15,057 nt of DNA, from the NCBI GenBank assembly GCA_030066455.1, contig JASJBQ010000094.1:1-15057 (forward strand), in the 5' to 3' direction. This stretch comes from Desulfobacterales bacterium. Its GTDB lineage: Bacteria > Desulfobacterota > Desulfobacteria > Desulfobacterales > UBA5852. Position numbers and translations under genes: made by a program. The notes beneath the pieces were generated by a model, which was given only the letters and a program-made list of their open reading frames with translations, did no database searches and was not told where the DNA came from. This document shows, piece after piece, positions 6,910 through 12,428 of this stretch (position 1 is the stretch's first letter; the number at the start of each line of letters is the position of its first letter).

Positions 6910-7500
6910 ATGTCGAAAGCGCCCGGCACCGAATTGATCCAGTATGCGCGGACACTCGGGGTCGGTGATGCCACCCTGATCACCGCCGCCCGCATCCAGG
7001 TCGAAGAGGCGCTCGCTGCCATATGTCGGGATCCTGGCTGCCCCGGTTACGGTCAGGGCGCCAACTGCCCGCCCCACGTCATGAAGCCGGCGGCCTTTCG
7101 CGAACTGCTGCGGGAGTTTCCCCGGGCCTTGGTGTTCAAGTTCGATGTGCCCACCGAAGTCCTTCTGGGAGACGAACGCTTTGCCGTGGCCGGCCTGGTT
7201 CACGCAACCGCCGCGGCCCTCGAACGCCGCGCCCTGGTCTGCGGATTCGCTGCCGCCCGCGGGTTCGCCGCAGGCTCCTGCAGACGCATCTTCTGCTCAA
7301 CCGAAACGGGCTGCCGGGTGCTGTCGACAGACGGCGTCTGCCGCCACGCCGACGCAGCGCGCCCGTCCATCTCAGGGCTGGGGGTCAATTTTTTCGAGCT
7401 CGCCCGCGCGGTGGGCTGGCCGATCAACAAGATCACCCGCGAGAGCGACCCCGGTACAGTCCCCATGGGCCTGATGGCCGGCATCGTGTTGCTGGCCTGA
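6910..7500 (+). CDS. DUF2284 Cys-rich metal-binding protein
   Basis: The 196-residue soluble protein has the DUF2284 pattern: C39-x4-C44-PGYG-x4-C53-PPH near the N-terminus, then C111 and the C-terminal cluster C124, C129, C135 and C144, followed by GLGVNFFELARAVGWPI. The family is predicted to bind metal or an iron-sulfur cluster and is common in anaerobes and methanogens; no reaction is established. The ATG at 6910 gives the normal family length. The open frame extends upstream to 6613 through the exporter gene, but that part is only the shadow frame of LysE. The downstream sequence goes at once into a G-rich repeat, so transcription may end or pause there. Confidence 0.88.
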   Translation: MSKAPGTELIQYARTLGVGDATLITAARIQVEEALAAICRDPGCPGYGQGANCPPHVMKPAAFRELLREFPRALVFKFDVPTEVLLGDERFAVAGLVHATAAALERRALVCGFAAARGFAAGSCRRIFCSTETGCRVLSTDGVCRHADAARPSISGLGVNFFELARAVGWPINKITRESDPGTVPMGLMAGIVLLA

Positions 7501-7506
7501 AAATAT

Positions 7507-7621
7507 GGGTTCGGGGTTCTGGGTTCTGGGTTCTGGGTTCAGGGGTTCTGGGTTCAGGGGTTCGGGGTTCTGGGTTCAGGGGTTCTGGGTTCAGGGGTTC
7601 GGGGTTCAGGGTTCGGGGGTT
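7507..7621 (+). repeat. G-rich GGGTTC tandem repeat array
   Basis: About sixteen head-to-tail units of GGGTTC/GGGGTTC, some with T or A between them, begin six bases after the DUF2284 stop. A higher-order 37-base unit (15-mer TGGGTTCAGGGGTTC plus the same 15-mer plus GGGGTTC) occurs twice perfectly, at 7534-7570 and 7571-7607. Runs of three to five G at 3-5 base spacing on the plus strand could form G-quadruplexes. This is not CRISPR: there are no unique spacers. Confidence 0.85.
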
Positions 7622-7630
7622 GGAAACCCA

Positions 7631-7705
7631 GGTGTCAGTGTTCGGGTGTCAGGAATTGGATTGCCTTAAATTTCTGTTGTTCCCTGACACCTGAAACCCG
7701 ACACC
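7631..7705. repeat. Long imperfect inverted repeat (GTGTCAGG-type)
   Basis: Arms 7631-7655 and 7680-7705 pair at about 21 of 26 positions, including GGTGTC, TTC and GGTGTCAGG blocks, around a 24-base AT-rich loop. Together with the G-rich array it forms one intergenic element of about 200 bases. On RNA it would form a long hairpin and could act as a terminator or processing signal, although no U-tract follows. Confidence 0.7.
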
Positions 7706-7718
7706 TTGTATGCCCCCT

Positions 7719-7750
7719 TCAATTGAGGCGGATACAGGCCTCACAATTGA
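7719..7750. repeat. Inverted repeat upstream of the RidA-family gene
   Basis: TCAATTGAGGC (7719-7729) pairs with GCCTCACAATTGA (7738-7750) apart from a two-base CA insertion. The right arm overlaps a TTGACA (7747-7752) that could be a -35 box, although no good -10 follows, so it might be an operator. Function is unproven. Confidence 0.35.
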
Positions 7751-7784
7751 CAATGCCGCATCAGATCCGCACTCTGCCCCTACC

Positions 7785-7792
7785 AAGGAGGT
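7785..7792 (+). promoter_or_regulatory. Strong Shine-Dalgarno of the RidA-family gene
   Basis: AAGGAGGT, near-perfect complement to 16S rRNA, lies three bases before ATG 7796 and fixes that start. Confidence 0.8.
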
Positions 7793-7795
7793 CCC

Positions 7796-8203
7796 ATGCA
7801 ACGACAAAACATCTCTTCCGGCTCCCCCTTCGAAAAACCCATCGGTTTCTCGCGCGCCGTTCGCATGGGTGACCGCATCGCGGTGTCGGGTACGGCGCCG
7901 ATTGCCGCCGACGGCACCACGGCGTACCCGGGCGACATGTACCAACAGACACTGCGCTGTCTCGAAATCATCCGCGAGGCCCTCGAAAAGGCCGGCGCCG
8001 GTCTGGGCGATGTCATCCGCACCCGCGTCTACCTGACGGATGCCGATCGCTGGCAGGATGCGGCCAGCGCCCACGGTAAAATATTTGGCGACATTCGCCC
8101 GGCCTGCACCTTCATTGAAGTCAACCGCCTGATCGACCCGGACTGGCTCGTAGAAATCGAGGCGGAAGCCGTCACCCGAGACACCGAAATCCGGGAGCGC
8201 TAA
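7796..8203 (+). CDS. RidA/YjgF/YER057c/UK114-family protein
   Basis: The 135-residue protein matches the Rid family along its length: PFEKPIGFSRAVRMGDRIAVSGTAP (11-35), YQQTLRCLEIIREALEKAGA (49-68), DVIRTRVYLTD (72-82) and PACTFIEVNRL (102-112). RidA trimers hydrolyse reactive enamine/imine intermediates. The carboxylate-binding Arg (R105 of E. coli RidA, within PARS) is replaced here by Cys104 (PACT), so canonical imine deaminase activity is doubtful and this is probably one of the non-RidA subfamilies of unknown reaction. It is followed after four bases by the hot-dog protein gene, clearly one operon. Confidence 0.92.
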   Translation: MQRQNISSGSPFEKPIGFSRAVRMGDRIAVSGTAPIAADGTTAYPGDMYQQTLRCLEIIREALEKAGAGLGDVIRTRVYLTDADRWQDAASAHGKIFGDIRPACTFIEVNRLIDPDWLVEIEAEAVTRDTEIRER

Positions 8204-8207
8204 CGCC

Positions 8208-8918
8208 ATGAAACGGACGCTGACCATCGCCCAACGATTTCACGGCCCCCCGACCTCGGGCAACGGGGGCTATGTCTGTGGCCGCTTGGCCCGGTTCATC
8301 GCAGACCCGGCCGCCGTGAGGCTCAGAACCCCGCCGCCTCTGGATCGCCCACTGACGGTGGAAAACAATGGGGCGGGCGTTCGCCTGACCGACCGTGGCC
8401 AGACCGTGGCCGAGGCCCGATCCGAGGTCCTCGACCTCGACGTCCCGGCGCCGCCCACGGCGGAAGAGGCGCAGCGCGCCTCCCGCCGCTACCGGGGATT
8501 CGAACGCCACTGGTGTCCCTCTTGTTTCGTCTGCGGACCGGCACGCGACGAGGGACAGGGGCTGCGCATATTTGCGGGCCCGGTTCACGGCCGTGACATG
8601 GTGGCCGCCACCTGGACCCCCCATGCGGCCCTGGCCGATGCCGACGGCACGGTTAGCAGCGAGTTTCTGTGGGCCGCGCTCGACTGCCCGGGGTCCTTCG
8701 CCTTTCCCGAGCCGCGAAAAGGGGTCGCTCTCCTGGGCGAAATGGCCGCGCGGCTGATGGCCGCCATTCAACCGGGCGATCCCTGCATCGTGATCGGCTG
8801 GCCCTTAGGCGGAAAGGGCCGCCTCCATTATTCGGGTACGGCCCTGTTCGACAGCGAGGGCCGGTGCTGCGCCCTGGCCCGGGCCACATGGGTGGAAGTC
8901 GCCGCCGTCCCCGGGTGA
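8208..8918 (+). CDS. Hot-dog-fold thioesterase-like protein with CxxCxxC motif
   Basis: The 236-residue protein looks like a double hot-dog thioesterase-like protein. The first half begins with RFHGPPTSGNGGYVCGRLA, resembling the acyl-binding start of such domains; the second half contains SSEFLWAALDCPGSFAF and LGEMAARLMA. Between them is a conserved-looking C103PSCFVC109GP segment with three Cys in CxxCxxC spacing, which could bind metal. No classic catalytic Asp/Glu can be assigned with certainty, so acyl-CoA hydrolysis or binding is inference. It starts four bases after the RidA-family stop (GGGAG about 12 bases upstream), suggesting that the two work together. The gap to the next gene is about 195 bases. 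Confidence 0.65.
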   Translation: MKRTLTIAQRFHGPPTSGNGGYVCGRLARFIADPAAVRLRTPPPLDRPLTVENNGAGVRLTDRGQTVAEARSEVLDLDVPAPPTAEEAQRASRRYRGFERHWCPSCFVCGPARDEGQGLRIFAGPVHGRDMVAATWTPHAALADADGTVSSEFLWAALDCPGSFAFPEPRKGVALLGEMAARLMAAIQPGDPCIVIGWPLGGKGRLHYSGTALFDSEGRCCALARATWVEVAAVPG

Positions 8919-9113
8919 AGCGGCCGCCCCCCGGCAACGCCAAGCGTGACGACCCCAAGCCGCATCGGGGTTGCAGCGTCCAGCCCATGGGGATGGTGCG
9001 GTCGGTCCCGCCCGGCATGGCCGTTGGGACTTTTTTAGGGCGCACGACAACCGCCAGGGCCTTGACGGTCCGATAACAGCGAGAACGCCAGATTGCCAAT
9101 CACCTCCCGGAAA

Positions 9114-10004
9114 ATGCCCCCGCCGCCTGCCGCGGCCGGGTGGTTCAGAATCCACGAAGTGGCCGACCGGATCTTCGTCGTCGAAGAGCCCGGGCACGTC
9201 CAGAGCTACCTCGTCAACGGGAAACTCCGCTCGGCGCTTGTCGACACCGGCCTGGGCCTGACCCCGCTGCGCCCGGCGCTGGAGCATCTGGCCCGACCCG
9301 AGATCGTCGTGCTCAACACCCACTGGCATTTCGATCACGTCATGGGCAATCCGGCGTTTGAAACCATCGCCGTCTCCCGTGAAGAACACCAGCTGATCCA
9401 GCGGGCTATCGACAATCGCACCTTGCGGCGTCTCTACATCGACGCCTGCCTGGCGACCGGTCCTGACCTGCCGCCGGGATTCGACCCACAGCGCTGCGGC
9501 TATCCGGGATCGGTGGCTACCCGCCTGCTCACGGACGGCGACACGATCGACCTGGGAGGGCGCTCGCTGGCCGTGCTGGCCACCCCCGGCCACACCCACG
9601 GCAGCCTGAGTTTTCTGGACAGGCGCACGGGCGCCCTGATCTGCGGCGACCTGGTTTACGCGGGCACGTTGTATGCCCATTTTACGGATTCGGATACCGC
9701 GGCCTATCGGCAGTCACTCGCAGCGCTGCTGGATTGCGGCGACGCCATCCGGCAGATTCTGCCCGGCCACAACCGCTATCCCCTCGCGGCCGACTGGATC
9801 GGCAGGGCCCACCGGGTTTTTACGGCCCTGCGCGACGACAGACTACCGGTCGACCTGACGGCCGAATGGGGAGCGCCGGTGCGCCGTCACCGCGGCGGCC
9901 ATCTCGACCTGCTGACCCCGCTGCCGGGCACCGCGGGCGTCGACCTGTCGGCGCTGCTGTGGCCGGAAACGGCCGCAGGGGCTGGGAATCCGGTTTCCCC
10001 CTGA
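9114..10004 (+). CDS. Metallo-beta-lactamase-fold hydrolase
   Basis: The 296-residue MBL-fold protein carries the full metal-binding set (numbering from ATG 9114): H70-x-H72-x-D74-H75 in THWHFDHVMG, His160 in TPGHTHG, Asp179 in CGDLVYAG and His219 in LPGHNRY, so it should bind two Zn or Fe/Mn ions. No C-terminal glyoxalase II helical domain or flavodoxin domain follows, and the substrate is unknown. The frame also permits a TTG start at 9093, adding seven residues; ATG 9114 is preferred because it is the standard codon and the extra residues look unconserved. No strong ribosome site is seen for either. It could be cotranscribed with the RidA/hot-dog pair, but a 195-base gap intervenes. Confidence 0.9.
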   Translation: MPPPPAAAGWFRIHEVADRIFVVEEPGHVQSYLVNGKLRSALVDTGLGLTPLRPALEHLARPEIVVLNTHWHFDHVMGNPAFETIAVSREEHQLIQRAIDNRTLRRLYIDACLATGPDLPPGFDPQRCGYPGSVATRLLTDGDTIDLGGRSLAVLATPGHTHGSLSFLDRRTGALICGDLVYAGTLYAHFTDSDTAAYRQSLAALLDCGDAIRQILPGHNRYPLAADWIGRAHRVFTALRDDRLPVDLTAEWGAPVRRHRGGHLDLLTPLPGTAGVDLSALLWPETAAGAGNPVSP

Positions 10005-10037
10005 ATCGCAACCACTTCTTAGGGAGAAGACAACGCC

Positions 10038-10376
10038 ATGCAAAAATCATCCACCGGGCTGCCGGCCCATGTCGCCGGCGTCCTTTGCTACCTGCTGGGC
10101 TGGATCAGCGGTCTGGTTTTCTACCTGATCGAAAAAGAAAGTGACTTTGTCCGTTTTCATGCCACCCAGTCGGTCATCACCTTCGGGGCCCTGACCATCA
10201 TCAGTATCGTCCTCCAGGTAATGCCCTTTCTGGGGCAGCTGGCCGGCGCCCTGCTGTCGCTGCTGGGGGTGGCCCTGTGGATCATCCTGATGATCAAAGC
10301 GGCGCTCAAGGAACACTATAAACTGCCCTGGGTGGGGGATCTGGCCGATGAATACGCCCGCAAGCGAATCCTCTGA
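10038..10376 (+). CDS. DUF4870 (Tic20-like) small membrane protein
   Basis: The 112-residue protein has about three hydrophobic segments (9-30, 45-66, 68-88) and the family pattern VAGVLCYLLGW, YLIEKESDFVRFHATQS, and a final amphipathic stretch ending in a charged tail. DUF4870 members are inner-membrane proteins of unknown function related to Tic20. Start ATG 10038 has an AGGGAGAAG ribosome site about nine bases upstream. It lies 33 bases after the MBL-fold gene, so the two may be cotranscribed. Confidence 0.87.
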   Translation: MQKSSTGLPAHVAGVLCYLLGWISGLVFYLIEKESDFVRFHATQSVITFGALTIISIVLQVMPFLGQLAGALLSLLGVALWIILMIKAALKEHYKLPWVGDLADEYARKRIL

Positions 10377-10391
10377 TACGGGATCGTGACT

Positions 10392-10415
10392 TCGACCCCA
10401 GGATCCTGTGGTCGA
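10392..10415. repeat. 24-bp near-perfect palindrome
   Basis: Centred on CAGGATCCTG (10399-10408), the symmetry extends outward as TCGACC/GGTCGA with a single mismatched pair. There is no T-run after it, so it is not an obvious intrinsic terminator. It lies 15 bases after the DUF4870 stop. Confidence 0.45.
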
Positions 10416-10518
10416 CACGGGGCCTGGGCAAAGCCGCGGGTCGGATCGGCTTGACTAGAAGCTATCTCAAAATAAAGATTAGGGTTCCTGGCAAGGCGTG
10501 AATCGGCGAGAAAGCGGA

Positions 10519-10539
10519 GCATACATGCAGTATGTATGC
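10519..10539. repeat. Hairpin inside the MITE-like element
   Basis: GCATACAT, five-base loop GCAGT, ATGTATGC: a perfect eight-base stem. Confidence 0.65.
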
Positions 10540-10544
10540 AGGTT

Positions 10545-10564
10545 CGTAGGGCAGGGACCCTACG
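10545..10564. repeat. Second hairpin inside the MITE-like element
   Basis: CGTAGGG, six-base loop CAGGGA, CCCTACG: a perfect seven-base stem, five bases after the first hairpin. Confidence 0.6.
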
Positions 10565-10676
10565 GTTCTGCCAAGAGCCGGTTCACGATGCACTGAATTA
10601 CGAAAAAACAGATGCTGAATCCCGCAACGCGGGGAACACCGCCAGGGGCACTTAGATTTTTTTTGAGATAGGTTCT

Positions 10677-11189
10677 ATTCTGCTGCCGGCCGCCGCGATG
10701 ACCATTACCGCTTTTTTTCTTCTCAAGCCCCATTGCCTGACCTTGCCCCTCAGCAAACCGGCCATCTGGGCCGTCGTTCTGATGCGCTATCCCTTTCTCG
10801 CCGCCCGGCCTCAGGAGATTCGGTTTCGCTGTTTTTGCTTCCACCGCTACCGGCGCCTTTTCCCCCACCCGGCGTTGATGGTCACGGCCCGTGCCGCCAG
10901 CTTCGGATGGGGCCATCGCTGCTACGGAAATTGGGTGGCGCCAGCGCTTTCCTCCCCTGAGGGCCTGCTGTTTGGGTGGCGGTATTTAAAAATCCGCTCC
11001 CTTTTGGCGGTTGGCAGTGAGCATGCCCTTGGGGGCAATTTCTTGTATACCGTCGGTATCGGCTGGTTTTTCTCCAGCGGTTCGATCCGATAGCCATCAG
11101 CCCCCCGATCGAATTGAGTTGCGCGCGGTTTTGGTGTATTGTCGGGCCACAACAGCAGAGCGCTGGCGGATTGACGGGAGGGGTATTCG
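10677..11189. other. Intergenic stretch without a convincing gene
   Basis: Open frames of 131 codons (plus, 10698-11093) and 118 codons (minus, 10916-10560) exist, but neither resembles a known family, neither has a ribosome site, and the minus frame runs into the MITE. The composition is less regular than in neighbouring genes. The last ~80 bases carry the promoter and ribosome site of the next gene. It may contain decayed coding sequence, but nothing can be named. Confidence 0.5.
11114..11142 (+). promoter_or_regulatory. Possible sigma70-type promoter of the flavoprotein gene
   Basis: TTGAGT (11114-11119), 17-base spacer, TATTGT (11137-11142), each four of six matches to consensus, about 48 bases upstream of ATG 11190. 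Confidence 0.35.
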
Positions 11190-12419
11190 ATGCCGGGACA
11201 CCTGGTTCTCATCGGTGCCGGACATGCACACCTGACGGTCATGAAAGAACTGGCCGCGATCATTGCCCGGGGCCACCGGGTCACCGTGGTGAGCGACGGT
11301 AGATTCCAGTACTACAGCGGCATGGGGCCGGGTCTCCTGGCCGGGCGGTATCGGCCCGCGCGGATTCGCTTTGACGTCGCCACGATGGTGGAGACACGCG
11401 GCGGCCGCTTTCTGGACACGCGGGTCGAACAGATCGAGCCCCACCGCCAGCGGCTGACGCTGGCTTCGGGACGGCATTTGACCTACGACACGCTCAGTCT
11501 CAACACGGGCAGCTATGTGCCCTGGCCCCGACCGGAAAAGACCGTCGTTCACATCTACCCCGCCAAGCCCGTTGAAGTCTTCCGGACCGCCCGCAAGGAC
11601 ATCGCGGCCCGCCTGGCCAAGCGCGCGCTGAAGATCGTCGTCGCCGGCGGCGGCCCGGCCGGCGTGGAAATTGCGGCCAACGCGCGGGCCCTGGTGCGCC
11701 GCCTTCGCGGCCAGGCCGCCATTGCGCTTATCACCCGCGGCACCCTGCTGGCGCAATTTATTCCGTCCGTACGCCGCAGAGCACTGGCCAAGCTCAAACG
11801 CCTGGGTATCCGTGTCATGGAGCGCACCTCGCTGGCCGCCATCGACGCGCAGGCCCTGGTGCTGACCAATGGCCGCCAACTGCCGTGCGACACGCTTTTC
11901 ACCGCCGTGGGCACGCGCCCCTCGCCCCTGATCAGGGACGCCGGCCTGGCCGTGGACGACAGCGGCGGTCTGCTGGTCGACCAGCACCTGCAGTCGGTGT
12001 CGCATCCGAATGTCTTCGGCGGTGGCGACTGCATCGCCTTCCAACCCCGACCGCTGGCGCGGGTGGGGGTTTACGCCGTGCGCCAAAACCCCGTTCTGCA
12101 CCACAATCTGGTGGCGGCCCTTGAGGGGCGGGCGTGTCAGCCATTCGTCCCCCAACGCGATTATCTCCTGATTCTCAACATGGGCGACGGCACCGGCATT
12201 CTCAACCGTGGCCGGCTGACCTTCGGGGGCTGGCCGGCCTTTTGGGTCAAGCATCTTATCGACGACCGTTTCATGCGGCGCTTCCAACTTTCAAACGAAC
12301 GCCGCAACGGGCGGAATCCAAAAGCGCGGGGAACGGCCCCCGCAGGAATACATCCGACCGGTATAGGTCCGCACGGCAGAGAATCCGGGGCCTTGCCCGA
12401 TCGCCAAGGAAGCGACTAG
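11190..12419 (+). CDS. FAD/NAD(P)-dependent oxidoreductase of the SelD-N-terminal-domain type
   Basis: The 409-residue flavoprotein has FAD-binding LVLIGAGHAHLTV (5-17), a YYSGMGPGLLAGRY segment (41-54), NAD(P)-binding VVAGGGPAGVEIA (150-162) and the second FAD contact NVFGGGDCIAF (274-284). The GHAH and YSGMxPG patterns are characteristic of the pyridine-nucleotide-disulfide-type oxidoreductase that in some bacteria is fused to the N-terminus of selenophosphate synthetase SelD; NDH-2-type NADH dehydrogenases are the next closest. No SelD domain follows: the C-terminus ends in a polar tail (about 367-409) that looks unstructured. No redox-active CxxC pair is seen. ATG 11190 has a strong GGGAGGGG ribosome site six bases upstream. 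The electron acceptor is unknown. Confidence 0.85.
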   Translation: MPGHLVLIGAGHAHLTVMKELAAIIARGHRVTVVSDGRFQYYSGMGPGLLAGRYRPARIRFDVATMVETRGGRFLDTRVEQIEPHRQRLTLASGRHLTYDTLSLNTGSYVPWPRPEKTVVHIYPAKPVEVFRTARKDIAARLAKRALKIVVAGGGPAGVEIAANARALVRRLRGQAAIALITRGTLLAQFIPSVRRRALAKLKRLGIRVMERTSLAAIDAQALVLTNGRQLPCDTLFTAVGTRPSPLIRDAGLAVDDSGGLLVDQHLQSVSHPNVFGGGDCIAFQPRPLARVGVYAVRQNPVLHHNLVAALEGRACQPFVPQRDYLLILNMGDGTGILNRGRLTFGGWPAFWVKHLIDDRFMRRFQLSNERRNGRNPKARGTAPAGIHPTGIGPHGRESGALPDRQGSD

Positions 12420-12428
12420 GTGGCCATC

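Larger units (their letters stand above)
10457..10676. mobile_element. 220-bp MITE-like element with terminal inverted repeats
   Basis: The 26-base ends at 10457-10482 and 10651-10676 are inverted repeats matching at 21 of 26 positions, sharing AGAA-x-CTATCTCAAAA. Both ends sit at TA dinucleotides (10456-10457 and 10676-10677), compatible with the TA target duplication of IS630/Tc1-mariner elements, although the family is inference. Inside are two perfect hairpins, GCATACAT/ATGTATGC (10519-10539) and CGTAGGG/CCCTACG (10545-10564). No transposase is encoded, so it would need to be mobilised in trans. Confidence 0.6.

Noticed and set aside
7507..7621. CRISPR array
   Set aside because: Units are 6-8 bases, directly adjacent, with no unique spacers and no cas genes nearby.
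8653..9680. Minus-strand open frames across the hot-dog and MBL-fold genes
   Set aside because: They are antisense to genes with full catalytic motifs on the plus strand and show no recognisable family sequence.
9962..9977. GGCCG-GAAA-CGGCC hairpin as a terminator
   Set aside because: It lies inside the MBL-fold coding sequence and has no T-run; probably incidental to GC-rich codons.
10560..10916. 118-codon minus-strand open frame
   Set aside because: It runs into the MITE-like element, lacks a ribosome site and has low-complexity hydrophilic sequence typical of an antisense frame.
10698..11093. 131-codon plus-strand open frame
   Set aside because: No Shine-Dalgarno, no domain resemblance and odd residue composition (many Arg, Phe, Cys and Trp without membrane pattern).
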